Counted from the stretch's first letter, positions 44,927-53,302 are shown. The stretch is 64,000 nt of DNA from JAJEBT01 sp965221485 (GCA_965221485.1 OZ244893.1:124001-188000); one strand, 5' to 3'. Notes: generated from the letters alone by a model not told the origin. Program-made: numbers and translations.

Positions 44927-46035
44927 AACGGCGGTATTGCGCTGGCCTCAGCCTGTTCGGGACTCTCCTCGCCACCGGACTCCTGGGCATCATGGTCGTC
45001 GGCGCCCTCACAATTCTTGAAACCCGCCGCCTCGATGACCGCGCCCGGGTTTCAGCCCGCCAGCTGGCCGCCCTCACCGAGGCAGTGAATGCCTTCGTGA
45101 ATGCCCGTTTCCCGGCTCTCCTGGCCGCGTCCGCGGCCGGGCCGTTCCAGATCACTCTCGATCAGCTCAGGATCGGAAACGCGCTGCCGCCAGGCTTTGC
45201 CAATACCGGTGCGCTCGGGCGCGGATACCGTATTCTTGTTCTTGCTGACGGACCACAGGCGTTCCGTGCGCTGGTGACCCAGACAGTTCCCGACGGTGAT
45301 ACCCTGATACCGGGTGCCGGTCTTCTTGAAAATGTCGGCCAAGCAAGACTCGGGCTGGTCTTTCCGGATCGGGACGACCGCCTCAGCGGCCCCGTCATCA
45401 ATGCCGATATTGCGGATTTTCAGGCAGCGTTTCCTGGACAGCCCTCGCCGCGTGCGTTGGCCACCCTGTTGCGCTTTGATCACCAGACGGTCTTTGGCGA
45501 CCAGCTCTACCGGGTCGCCGTTCCCGGTTTTGCCGATGCAAACCGTATGGAAACCGACCTCGATCTCGGCGGTAACGCTATCGCCAATGTCGGTCGGATC
45601 GAGGCCGGATCGCTCGCAGTGACCAACGACCTGACCGCCATGGGAGATCTTGATATCGACGGTGAACTCCTGGTTGGCCAGGCCATCCGGGTGACTGCCG
45701 ATGCCCGGATCGCCGGAATGATCACTGCCGGATCAGCCGCCATCACCGGGGCGCTCGACACCGGGACGCTTGCGGTCTCCGAAACGGTGCATGCCGATAC
45801 CGTCATGGCCGAAGGATCCGTGACCGCCGGCACGCTGTCGGCCGTGACCGAAATCTCCGCGGAAACGGCCCGGCTCGGAAACCTGCAAACGGGACATCTG
45901 TCGGCGGCCACGGTGAATGCCGGCCGACTGTCCGCATCGGAAACCCGGGCAGATCTCATCCAGGCGAGCGGACATATCAGTGCTGCGACCGCGGGCTTCA
46001 GCCGGCTGACGGTCGGCAGCTGCAGCGGATGCTGA
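44911..46035 (+). CDS. pilV: PilV-type minor pilin (tip adhesin), constant, ending in CSGC
   Basis: 374 residues overlapping the preceding gene by 16 bp. The prepilin-like N-terminus C-A-G followed by L-S-L-F-G-T-L-L-A-T-G-L-L-G resembles PilS around the cleavage site (S-L-F-G shared). A helical spine and globular part follow. From about residue 215 there are many short repeats (D-T-G-T-L-A-V, S-V-T-A-G-T-L-S-A, L-S-A-A-T-V-N-A-G-R-L) of the beta-helix type. In R64, PilV carries a C-terminal domain switched by the shufflon recombinase. Here there are no inverted 19-bp sites, no Rci gene nearby and only one C-terminus, so recipient choice appears fixed. Confidence 0.72.
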   Translation: MQRMLKRRYCAGLSLFGTLLATGLLGIMVVGALTILETRRLDDRARVSARQLAALTEAVNAFVNARFPALLAASAAGPFQITLDQLRIGNALPPGFANTGALGRGYRILVLADGPQAFRALVTQTVPDGDTLIPGAGLLENVGQARLGLVFPDRDDRLSGPVINADIADFQAAFPGQPSPRALATLLRFDHQTVFGDQLYRVAVPGFADANRMETDLDLGGNAIANVGRIEAGSLAVTNDLTAMGDLDIDGELLVGQAIRVTADARIAGMITAGSAAITGALDTGTLAVSETVHADTVMAEGSVTAGTLSAVTEISAETARLGNLQTGHLSAATVNAGRLSASETRADLIQASGHISAATAGFSRLTVGSCSGC

Positions 46036-46370
46036 TGATGCCTGTGTTGCGAACCGTCGTTTTCGCTGTCCTGGCCGCCATCATGGCGTTGGCGCCTGCT
46101 ATAGCGGACTCACCACCGGACAACACCCCGGTGAACGCAGCCGAGGCGCGAAGCCGCGCGCTCGACGGAATGGACCGCCTCCGGTCCGACATCCAGACCC
46201 TCAATGCGCTGAAGGCGGCCCAGACCGAACTCCTTGGCTGGAACCGGGAACGACTGCGATCCGGCGTGACTCCGACCGTTCTCGGCTCGCGCCTCTGCGT
46301 TGATCCCGCGATTCGCAGCTGGTGTGCCCGCCTGCCTGCCACCTTTGGCTCCGATCCGGAAGGACCATGA
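46029..46370 (+). CDS. Small exported protein of the pilus operon
   Basis: 113 residues with a signal peptide (V-F-A-V-L-A-A-I-M-A-L-A-P-A-I-A-D) overlapping the pilV-like gene. The mature part is a helical segment (A-R-S-R-A-L-D-G-M-D-R-L-R-S-D-I-Q) followed by a region with two Cys (S-R-L-C-V and S-W-C-A-R) that could pair. No known family was recognised. Its place between the minor pilins and the prepilin peptidase suggests a periplasmic assembly factor. Confidence 0.6.
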   Translation: MLMMPVLRTVVFAVLAAIMALAPAIADSPPDNTPVNAAEARSRALDGMDRLRSDIQTLNALKAAQTELLGWNRERLRSGVTPTVLGSRLCVDPAIRSWCARLPATFGSDPEGP

Positions 46371-46371
46371 C

Positions 46372-47547
46372 ATGACTCCAACCCAATTTCTCTCTGCTGC
46401 CGGAGTCCTCTCCTGCATGGGGGCCATCGCCATTGTCGATGCCAGGAAACGCATTATCGATCCCCTGCTCATCGTGATGCTTGTGGTGATGAGCCTGAGC
46501 TGGCGCGTAGCGGCGGGAGAGGACAGCGCCCGGGAGTTCGCGCTTGCCGCGGCATCGGCGGCGGCGGGCGCGGCGGTCATTCTTGTTCCGATCCTGCTGG
46601 CCGTCTGGCGCGGCCGTCGCTGGCCCGTTTTTCCTGGTGACGCGTTCATGCTGGCAGCGTTCGGATTCCTGCTCGGTCCGCTTGCATTCGGCTGGGCCCT
46701 GCTTGCCGGATCCCTGTTCTCCCTCCTGCACCGGATCTGGCTCCAACGCCGGCGTGGACGACCTGTCCGCGCCGGCTACTGCCCCATGGCTCCCGGAATG
46801 GCGGCCGGTGCTGCAGTCCTTTTCCTGTTCTGCAACACCGGTCTTGCCGCTGCCGGCCCGGCTGTCCCGGCGACCGAACTCATGCCGTCGCCGGGACAGG
46901 ATCTGCCCCGCCATCTCCAGACCCGACACATATCGCTGGTCATTGCCGCGCCGCTGGAGTTCCCCCAGCTGTTGCAACGCCTCAGCCGAATGGCGTCTGT
47001 TCCTGTGGCCGCGGAGGATCGACCCGCACGGATTGTCGGTGAGGAACGGTCCTTGCCGCCAGCGCCGCCACTGACACTCAACCATACCGGGCCACTGCCC
47101 GATCTTCTCGACCGGATTGCCGAACGAAGCGGTTTTGCATGGAGCTGGCACAGGGACAGGATCCTGTTCTACCGATACCGCGACAGTGAACAGGTCCTTC
47201 CGGGAGCCCTGCCCGCAAAGCCCTCGTCGGCTGACAGAATAAAATCCGGATCGGCGAGATCTGCCGAAACACCAGCATCGCCCGACGGTCCCTGGATTGT
47301 AGACCCGGAACGCCATGGCACGTTGCGCGATGTTCTTCAGGACTGGGCACAGCGGGCGGGGTGGTCGATCGTCTGGAAACCCGAACGGCGCTTTGCTGTG
47401 ACTGTCAGAGCCGGTTTTGACGGCGGTTTTCTGGACGCCGTCGACGGAATCCTGGCTGCGCCGGCCACCCGGAGGACGCTGTCGGCCGTCGCGTACCGCG
47501 GCAACCGCCATCTGGTGATCGGTGACACCGGAGCCATGCGTCCATGA
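46372..47547 (+). CDS. Prepilin peptidase (A24) fused to a PilL/TcpQ-type periplasmic region
   Basis: 391 residues from ATG 46372, with AAGGACC about 6 nt upstream. Residues 1-about 165 are polytopic, with the two A24 aspartates: I-V-D-A-R-K-R-I-I-D near 20-30 and P-G-D-A-F-M-L-A-A-F-G near 98-108 (family G-x-G-D, here F-P-G-D). The C-terminal about 220 residues are periplasmic: a secretin-N0-like segment (L-L-Q-R-L-S-R-M, then L-L-D-R-I-A-E-R-S-G-F), then a TcpQ domain (G-T-L-R-D-V-L-Q-D-W-A-Q-R-A-G-W). In R64 these are separate proteins (PilU and PilL). The fusion would place pilin processing next to the secretin. Confidence 0.75.
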   Translation: MTPTQFLSAAGVLSCMGAIAIVDARKRIIDPLLIVMLVVMSLSWRVAAGEDSAREFALAAASAAAGAAVILVPILLAVWRGRRWPVFPGDAFMLAAFGFLLGPLAFGWALLAGSLFSLLHRIWLQRRRGRPVRAGYCPMAPGMAAGAAVLFLFCNTGLAAAGPAVPATELMPSPGQDLPRHLQTRHISLVIAAPLEFPQLLQRLSRMASVPVAAEDRPARIVGEERSLPPAPPLTLNHTGPLPDLLDRIAERSGFAWSWHRDRILFYRYRDSEQVLPGALPAKPSSADRIKSGSARSAETPASPDGPWIVDPERHGTLRDVLQDWAQRAGWSIVWKPERRFAVTVRAGFDGGFLDAVDGILAAPATRRTLSAVAYRGNRHLVIGDTGAMRP

Positions 47548-48032
47548 CTGTCCGGATGGCCGGATCGGGTCTGGTTCTTCTGATGCTGTCCGGATGTCTG
47601 CCAGGCGTTTCCGAACCGGTTCAGATCGCCCGGTCCCCGGATCCGGCGGAAGAAAGACTCGTCCAGGCTGCGCTCCGCGCCGAGGAGGCCCTGAGCCGAC
47701 TCGCGCGTTATGAGCAGGCCCGGTCCCCGGTGAAGCCCGAACCGTTGCCACGCGCGATTCCCCCGGAGCTTCAGAAAACCGTGACACTCGACTGGGCTGG
47801 CCCGTTTCTGACATTGGCTGGTCGTCTTGCACGGGAGGCGGGCTACGGGTTCAGCGTCAACGGCGTCCCGCCCTCCCGGCCGGTGATCGTTGATGTGCAG
47901 GCCGAAAACCGTCCCCTGATCATGGTGCTGCGGGATGCCGCTCTCCAGGCGGGAACGGCTGCCCGTCTGGCTGTCGACGCGGAGAGCCAGATGATGTGGG
48001 TCGACTTTGCCGAACCCGGAGACATCCGGTGA
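47544..48032 (+). CDS. dotD: DotD/TraH-family lipoprotein of the type IVB secretion core
   Basis: 162 residues; ATG 47544 overlaps the preceding stop. The lipobox is M-L-S-G-C. The mature part is a helix (A-L-R-A-E-E-A-L-S-R-L-A) and a small secretin-N0-like domain with the family pattern L-D-W-A-G-P, A-G-Y-G-F-S-V-N-G and V-D-V-Q-A-E-N-R-P-L-I. In Legionella, DotD forms the outer part of the core ring with DotC and DotH; in IncI plasmids the homologue is TraH. It marks the transition from the pilus block to the transfer block. Confidence 0.88.
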   Translation: MTVRMAGSGLVLLMLSGCLPGVSEPVQIARSPDPAEERLVQAALRAEEALSRLARYEQARSPVKPEPLPRAIPPELQKTVTLDWAGPFLTLAGRLAREAGYGFSVNGVPPSRPVIVDVQAENRPLIMVLRDAALQAGTAARLAVDAESQMMWVDFAEPGDIR

Positions 48033-48844
48033 AGGGGCGCGTGTTCCTGGGGCTTGCCTCCATCCTGATGGGTCTGTCCGTCGCACCGGCGAACGGGCAG
48101 CCGCCGCCCACGCTGCAGGCGCTGTTCGAACAGGCGCCCCGGCATGATCCGGATGTCACGCTTGGTGAAGGGCAGAGGCAGCAGGCCATGCGCCTCGCGG
48201 CACTTGGCTACGGATCACAGGCGGGTCTGGCGCGCCGAAGCTGGGAGATCCAGAGAATTCTCGAGCGCCACGCCCGCCAGCTTGATCGAATCTACAGGTT
48301 TCGGGAGATGATGCTGAGAGCCCGTGGCTTCACGATCATGCCACCCGTTCTGACCAGGACGACAGAGGCTTTCCGGCTGGGGCGCAGCGGCCTTGAGGCT
48401 GCCCGGTCACGTCGCATCCTGCGGATTCTCGAACCCGCCCGGATTGTCGGCGCTCCGCCCCGCTGGCGCGATTACCTGCGTCGCAGCTGGAGCAAGGCGC
48501 AGCCACCGTCCTCTGTCCTCTTTCCCCGAACGGAAGCCGAGACCGCTCTCTGGACGGGCTGGGTAAGGGATGGCTGGAGGCAAGGAAGACGACTTGCTGA
48601 TGACATCTTTGCTTCCGATCTCGACCGCCTCAACCGGGTCTTCCAGGGCGTCGTCCTGTGGCGGCGCGCATGGCGGTCCCGGATCGCCACCCGCCCCGGA
48701 ATTTCCTTCGAGACAGCTCCGGTTCGCGGCGGCGGCGCCCGGCTGGATATCGGGGAGACCCGAATCCGGATCGCACGGCCGTCAGGCCTTGATGCAGAAG
48801 CCCGCAACTGGACCCTTGCTGTCGAGGTGCCGCCCGGTGACTGA
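48029..48844 (+). CDS. dotC: DotC/TraI-family core protein
   Basis: 271 residues from GTG 48029, overlapping the dotD stop (GTGA). After a signal peptide the family motifs follow in order: A-L-G-Y-G-S-Q-A-G-L-A-R-R-S, L-D-R-I-Y-R-F, M-P-P-V-L, P-P-R-W-R-D-Y-L, P-R-T-E-A-E and G-W-R-Q-G-R-R-L-A-D. Unlike Legionella DotC, the predicted signal peptide (A-N-G-Q-P) has no lipobox Cys, so it should be a soluble or peripheral periplasmic protein. It assists outer-membrane placement of DotH. Confidence 0.88.
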   Translation: MKGRVFLGLASILMGLSVAPANGQPPPTLQALFEQAPRHDPDVTLGEGQRQQAMRLAALGYGSQAGLARRSWEIQRILERHARQLDRIYRFREMMLRARGFTIMPPVLTRTTEAFRLGRSGLEAARSRRILRILEPARIVGAPPRWRDYLRRSWSKAQPPSSVLFPRTEAETALWTGWVRDGWRQGRRLADDIFASDLDRLNRVFQGVVLWRRAWRSRIATRPGISFETAPVRGGGARLDIGETRIRIARPSGLDAEARNWTLAVEVPPGD

Positions 48845-49964
48845 TCCCTGGCCCGAAAGCGCCTCGGGGTTTCTGGTTGCAGACCTCAACCGGTTCCTTC
48901 TGTGGGCCGTGGGGAAGGGCGCATCCGACATCGTTTTCCAGACCGGCGCACCTGTCTGGATCGAAATCGATGGCGGACTGCAAAGGGCCTCGAGGGCCGT
49001 CCTTGACAGCGTCACCCTGTCCGCCCTGTGCGAGCATCTCTACAATGCCACGGGCGAAGGTCTCCTCCGGGCCGGCCGTGCGCTGGATTGCGCCTATTCC
49101 GTCAATGTCAAGCGCGGTATCTGGCAGCGCTTTCGCTGCAATCTTTCGCCCGTGCAGGTCTCGCACGCCTTCGCCGTCAATATCACGCTCCGGGTCCTGC
49201 CTGGCCAGCCGCCCTCGTTTTCCGACCTTGGTATTGAACCCGGAATCCGCGAAGCCTGGGACCGTTGCCGCGGTCTTACGCTTGTGACCGGTATTCCCGG
49301 TTCCGGAAAATCTACCCTTCTGGCTGCCGGAACCCGGCGGCTTCTGGAACAGGGCGCAGGGCGGATCCAGTCCTACGAAGCGCCCATCGAATTTGTCTAT
49401 GATCACGTCCCCGCCGCCGCTGCGTTGATGTCGTCTGCAGAAATCCCCCGGGATTTCCCGAGCTTTGCCGACGGTCTGAGATCGAGTCTCCGGCGCCGCC
49501 CGGCCGCCGTCATTGTCGGTGAAGCACGGGATTTCGAAACCGTCGACATGGTGGTCCGTGCGGCCGATACCGGAATCGCTGTCTATTCCACGACCCATAC
49601 CATCGGAGTGGCTGCAACACTTCGCCGCCTCCTCGCGGAGTTCCCGGCAAGCGAGCGTGAAGCCCGGGGGCTGGCGCTCGTCGATGTCGCGAACCTGTTT
49701 GTGACCCAGCTGCTCCTCGCCAGTCCCGAAGGGGGGCGGACCGCAATCCGGGAATGGCTGTGCTTTGACGAACCCCTGAAGAACGCGCTGATGGAACAGC
49801 CCGTTTCGCGCTGGGCGGGGGTTATTTCGAAGGCTCTGGCTGCGCGCGGTACCGGCCTTGGCACCGCCCTCGACCATGCTCTTCGGGAAGGCAGGATTCA
49901 TCCCCGGGACGGAAGACGTTTTGCCGCAACTGTTCGCGTTCCCGAGCATCACGACCGAGGTTGA
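48837..49964 (+). CDS. dotB: DotB/TraJ-family secretion ATPase
   Basis: 375 residues from GTG 48837 inside an 8-bp overlap with dotC. It is PilT/VirB11-like: an N-terminal PAS-like domain (L-L-W-A-V-G-K-G-A-S-D-I-V-F-Q-T-G), Walker A (G-I-P-G-S-G-K-S-T, 152-160), an Asp/Glu box (S-Y-E-A-P-I-E-F), Walker B (A-A-V-I-V-G-E-A-R-D) and a His box (Y-S-T-T-H-T). It is cytoplasmic and energises the type IVB channel. The gene order DotD-DotC-DotB-IcmT matches IncI tra and the Legionella dot clusters. Confidence 0.93.
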   Translation: MTDPWPESASGFLVADLNRFLLWAVGKGASDIVFQTGAPVWIEIDGGLQRASRAVLDSVTLSALCEHLYNATGEGLLRAGRALDCAYSVNVKRGIWQRFRCNLSPVQVSHAFAVNITLRVLPGQPPSFSDLGIEPGIREAWDRCRGLTLVTGIPGSGKSTLLAAGTRRLLEQGAGRIQSYEAPIEFVYDHVPAAAALMSSAEIPRDFPSFADGLRSSLRRRPAAVIVGEARDFETVDMVVRAADTGIAVYSTTHTIGVAATLRRLLAEFPASEREARGLALVDVANLFVTQLLLASPEGGRTAIREWLCFDEPLKNALMEQPVSRWAGVISKALAARGTGLGTALDHALREGRIHPRDGRRFAATVRVPEHHDRG

Positions 49965-49989
49965 CGATCCATGATGAGAGGATACTCCC

Positions 49990-50262
49990 ATGACAAATCA
50001 CGAGATCCCCTGGCGCGACACCATGCGCCCGGTGCGGTTCTACCTGTTCGATGCCCGGCTGTTGATCCTTCTGGTCCTGTGGCTGTTTGTCCCCGCCTGG
50101 TGGACAACGGGACTGGTCCTGTCGGCCGTCATTGCGCTCCGGATCGCCGAGAGCCGGGGCTACCGGTTTCGGGCCGCCCTCGCAGCCTTGCGATGCATGC
50201 TCGCCGGCGCCCGGCCGGCCCTTCACGCACGACGGCGGCGGCGATTGGTGGATTTTGGATGA
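49990..50262 (+). CDS. icmT: IcmT/TraK-family small membrane protein
   Basis: 90 residues; ATG 49990 follows GAGAGG by about 10 nt. The start W-R-D-T-M-R-P-V-R-F-Y-L-F-D-A-R is the conserved family opening. Two adjacent hydrophobic helices (L-L-I-L-L-V-L-W-L-F-V, L-V-L-S-A-V-I-A-L-R-I-A) are followed by R-A-A-L-A-A-L-R-C-M-L-A-G-A-R. IcmT homologues are needed for type IVB transfer; in IncI plasmids this is TraK. It overlaps the next gene (ATGA). Confidence 0.85.
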   Translation: MTNHEIPWRDTMRPVRFYLFDARLLILLVLWLFVPAWWTTGLVLSAVIALRIAESRGYRFRAALAALRCMLAGARPALHARRRRRLVDFG

Positions 50263-50876
50263 TGGTCCTTCTTCTCGGTTTTTCGCCAGCCGCCGCCGGA
50301 TTTCTCTACGTGCCGCCTGAACCGTCCGGGATCACGATCCCGAAACAGGAGGAGACCGCCACACTCGGCTCTGCGCTCGGAAAGCTGGCTCCGGCAGGAC
50401 TTCCTCTCCGTCTCGACCGGCGTGTTGATCCGGATCGCGGGATCGCTGGAGATTGGCCGGACTGGCAGAGCCTGTTGACCGGTGAGAGGCTGGCCTCAAG
50501 CCGCCGGGGTGGCGAAATCCTGGTTTATCCGGCGGGCGAGACGGCCGGGCACGGAACCCTGCTGGCGGCCACGCCGCTCGGCTGGGAAGTCCACCCCGGA
50601 GAAACCCTGAGAGAGGTGCTCGCGCGCTGGGGCGAACAGACCGGAGTATCGATCCTGTTCCTGACGGATCGAGACTGGCGCTTCCACCATCGTCATGTCT
50701 TTCGGGGAGGTTTTCCGGAGGCTGTTTCCTGGCTGTTCTGCTCCTTGTCCGGTCTGTCACATGCGCCAGCCGGCGAAATGATGGGCGATGGCGCCACCCT
50801 GATGGTGCGTCATCATCCGGCCGGATCCACGTCACTCTGCCCGTCGATCGCCACCACGTCCCCGGAAACCGAATGA
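50259..50876 (+). CDS. TcpQ/PilL-type periplasmic protein within the transfer block
   Basis: 205 residues from ATG 50259, overlapping icmT. A signal peptide ends near P-A-A-A-G. Residues 100-190 form a TcpQ domain (P-L-G-W-E-V-H-P-G-E-T-L-R-E-V-L-A-R-W, H-V-F-R-G-G-F-P-E-A-V). The operon therefore has two TcpQ domains, this one and the one fused to the prepilin peptidase at 46372. In IncI-like systems such a protein may serve the DotH ring as TcpQ serves a pilus secretin; this is inference. Confidence 0.65.
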   Translation: MMVLLLGFSPAAAGFLYVPPEPSGITIPKQEETATLGSALGKLAPAGLPLRLDRRVDPDRGIAGDWPDWQSLLTGERLASSRRGGEILVYPAGETAGHGTLLAATPLGWEVHPGETLREVLARWGEQTGVSILFLTDRDWRFHHRHVFRGGFPEAVSWLFCSLSGLSHAPAGEMMGDGATLMVRHHPAGSTSLCPSIATTSPETE

Positions 50877-51685
50877 TGAAGATCCGTCCGCGCAATCTGG
50901 TTCTCGTTACCCTGCTTCTTTTCCTCGCCTCCGCAGCAGGCGCCGGGGATGCTCCGGAGAGCGGGGAAGTGCCTGTGATTGACGCTCTTCGGGCCGGAGG
51001 TGCAGAAGTCACGCCGCTTGGATCGGGCGGCAGTCTCTCCGGATATCTGGTCATACCGTCCCGGGGAGCTGCCTACAGCCTCTATATTGCTGAAGACGGT
51101 CACGCGGTCGCGGGTCTTCTCTATGATCCCGAAGGCCGCCTCCTGACGGGTCGCCAGATCGCGGAAACGTCTGCAGGTTTCGCGATACCCCCGCGCGGGG
51201 CGAAGGAACCGGCGACCGGTTCGCAGGCAGGCGCGCTGCGGACCGAGTCTCACGCTTCCCGGTTTGGGGCGGCCAGAGCAGCCTTCGGATTTACCCTGGG
51301 TAGCCAGGGGCCGCTTGTTCTCCTGTTTGCGGATCCGTCCTGTCCGTGGTCGCGCTCCGCTGTCGCAAGGCTGGGTCAGCTGGCCCTGTCGGGAGGGGTG
51401 AGGCTGCGGGTTGTCCCGGTCGGAGTTCTCGGTGCCCGCGCTGCCGAGCGGGCCGCGGCGATTGCATCGGCACCCCGGCCTGAACTCGCCTGGTTCAACC
51501 CGGAAGGATTGTCGATCCGCCCCGAGGGCGCCCGGAGAATCGCAGCCAACAACGCTCTTTACGAAGACTGGGAACAGAACAGTGTGCCGCTTGTCCTTTG
51601 GCGCACAGCTGATGGCGGCGTCCGTAACCATGTCGGAGATATCCAGGACATCGATAGCTGGCGGAGGCAACTGGGTCATGAGTGA
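50873..51685 (+). CDS. DsbC/TrbB-like thioredoxin-fold protein with a single active-site Cys
   Basis: 270 residues, with a signal peptide (cut near A-G-A-G-D). The DsbC/DsbG layout is present: an N-terminal dimerisation-type domain (about 25-110, Y-L-V-I-P-S-R, Y-D-P-E-G-R-L-L-T-G) and a C-terminal thioredoxin fold whose active site reads D-P-S-C-P-W-S, so the second Cys of C-x-x-C is Ser. IncI plasmids carry a DsbC-like TrbB in the transfer region. A lone Cys can hold mixed disulfides but not do full reduction or isomerisation alone. The gene overlaps icmT-side and dotI neighbours by 4-8 bp. Confidence 0.72.
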   Translation: MMKIRPRNLVLVTLLLFLASAAGAGDAPESGEVPVIDALRAGGAEVTPLGSGGSLSGYLVIPSRGAAYSLYIAEDGHAVAGLLYDPEGRLLTGRQIAETSAGFAIPPRGAKEPATGSQAGALRTESHASRFGAARAAFGFTLGSQGPLVLLFADPSCPWSRSAVARLGQLALSGGVRLRVVPVGVLGARAAERAAAIASAPRPELAWFNPEGLSIRPEGARRIAANNALYEDWEQNSVPLVLWRTADGGVRNHVGDIQDIDSWRRQLGHE

Positions 51686-52322
51686 ACGGTTGCGGGCGGT
51701 CCGCAACGCCGCCCGACAGTTCTCCTTTCACCGGGACATGCACCACGGCTGGCGCCGGATCGCAATCTGGCTGGCCGTGTCGCAGACCCTGACGGCGGGA
51801 GCGTTCACGGCCTGGTTGACGTTTCATGCCACCGCCTATGTCACGGTCGCCGCGACGCCCGACGGACGCATCATTCCGCTGGTGTCGCTTGATGAACCGG
51901 TCATGACCGATGCGTCGCTTCGCAACTGGACAGTCTCGGCAGTGACGGAAGCCTTCACACTGGGACACCATGACTGGCGAATGAGGCTCGCGGACATTCG
52001 CGAATCCTTCACGGACCGCGGCTATGAGTCCTTTCTCCAAAGCCTCGAAGAAAGCCGGTTTTTGCTTCGTTTGCGCCGCGACTACCAGGTGGCGTCGGCC
52101 GTGGCCCAGGGCGCGCCCGTCGTGACCGATGTCCGGCGCCATGGCGGCCGACTGGTCTGGGCGGTGGAGATGCCGATTCTCGTCAGCTTCTCTGCCGGAT
52201 CCAGCGTGCGCAACGAACGCCTGCTGGCCCGGGCACTCGTGACCCGGGTGTCCCGCTCCGAACGCGCTGCCGGAATCGGCATTGATCAGCTTATTGCCAG
52301 CAAGGGAAAGAAACGCTCATGA
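51678..52322 (+). CDS. dotI: DotI/IcmL/TraM-family inner-membrane core protein
   Basis: 214 residues from ATG 51678. A cytoplasmic start (R-N-A-A-R-Q-F-S-F-H-R-D) is followed by one transmembrane helix (about 27-48) and a periplasmic VirB8-like domain containing T-P-D-G-R-I-I-P-L-V, L-R-N-W-T-V-S-A-V-T-E-A-F-T and V-S-F-S-A-G. DotI (TraM in IncI) forms inner-membrane complexes essential for conjugation. The gene overlaps its upstream and downstream neighbours. Confidence 0.88.
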   Translation: MSERLRAVRNAARQFSFHRDMHHGWRRIAIWLAVSQTLTAGAFTAWLTFHATAYVTVAATPDGRIIPLVSLDEPVMTDASLRNWTVSAVTEAFTLGHHDWRMRLADIRESFTDRGYESFLQSLEESRFLLRLRRDYQVASAVAQGAPVVTDVRRHGGRLVWAVEMPILVSFSAGSSVRNERLLARALVTRVSRSERAAGIGIDQLIASKGKKRS

Positions 52323-53302
52323 TGACCCCGGGTTCAATCCGTCTGGCTCTGGCACTGGGTGCTGCCCTGCTCCCCGGAAACGCCGTCACCGCCGAACCTG
52401 TTGCCAAGGAAATGGCGGCACCTGAAGACGATGTCTGGTCCCGCCATGCCGTGCCGGATGGGACCGTTGCGCGCGAGGGCCGGAAGGCGCTGCCTTTCAC
52501 GCGCGAGCAGATCGAAATGCTGGCGCGGCTTTTGCGACAGACCCAGTCGGCAACCGCCCGGGCAGGGGCGGGCATCGTTCCCGAGGGACAGATTCGACGG
52601 GTGTCGCTGCCACAGGGCGGCGATGGCAGGGCTCCGGTTATTAGATTGCGGCGCGGCTACACAACGGTCCTGTCCTTTACAGATCTCACCGGCGCCCCCT
52701 GGCCCATCGAGGAGGTCCTGATGGATCGGGCCTTTGTGCCTGCGTCTCCGGACGGGAACGGACCGGAAGCCGAAGTGAGCCGGGAAGACCAGGGTGCCCG
52801 ACATCTTCTTTATCTGGTCCCCCAGCGGGACTGGATGACAGGCAATGCCGTCGTCAAGCTGCAGGTCCTTGCTGATCCCCTGGTCCTGATTCTCACCGAT
52901 GACGGCGGAAAACACGTGGATTTCCGGGTGGACCTGAGACTGAAGCTCCCGGGGCCCAATGTCGATGCCGCGGTCCTCGTCCGCGCAGGCGGAATTCATG
53001 CCGGCGATCGGGACCTTCTGGATCTCCTGACCGGGACCGTTCCGGTTCGCGCCATCCGCCTCGCCGTGGAAGGCGGCGGCCCCGAAGACCGGGCGTGGCG
53101 GGTCGGAACCGATCTTCTCCTCGTCACCCGGTCTGATCTGTTGTCACCAGGACCATGGGCCGCTGAACGCGGATCTGCCGGGCGTTGGGCCTACCGGTTG
53201 CCGGACACACCCTATGCGCTCGTCAGTGCGGACGGTGTGCCCCGGCGGCTTGCCTTTCGCATCCCGCCGTCCGACTTGAAGGAGGCCCCGAATGACGGCT
53301 GA
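52319..53302 (+). CDS. dotH: DotH/IcmK/TraN-family outer-membrane core protein
   Basis: 327 residues with a signal peptide. Family motifs: F-T-R-E-Q-I-E-M-L (N-terminal helix), I-R-L-R-R-G-Y-T-T-V-L-S-F-T-D, T-G-A-P-W-P-I, and a C-terminal L-L-T-G-T-V-P-x-x-A. The T-G-A-P-W-P-I element recalls VirB9-like folds. It forms the outer-membrane ring with DotC and DotD. It shows no lipobox, consistent with dependence on the DotD lipoprotein. The gene overlaps dotG by 11 bp. Confidence 0.88.
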   Translation: MMTPGSIRLALALGAALLPGNAVTAEPVAKEMAAPEDDVWSRHAVPDGTVAREGRKALPFTREQIEMLARLLRQTQSATARAGAGIVPEGQIRRVSLPQGGDGRAPVIRLRRGYTTVLSFTDLTGAPWPIEEVLMDRAFVPASPDGNGPEAEVSREDQGARHLLYLVPQRDWMTGNAVVKLQVLADPLVLILTDDGGKHVDFRVDLRLKLPGPNVDAAVLVRAGGIHAGDRDLLDLLTGTVPVRAIRLAVEGGGPEDRAWRVGTDLLLVTRSDLLSPGPWAAERGSAGRWAYRLPDTPYALVSADGVPRRLAFRIPPSDLKEAPNDG

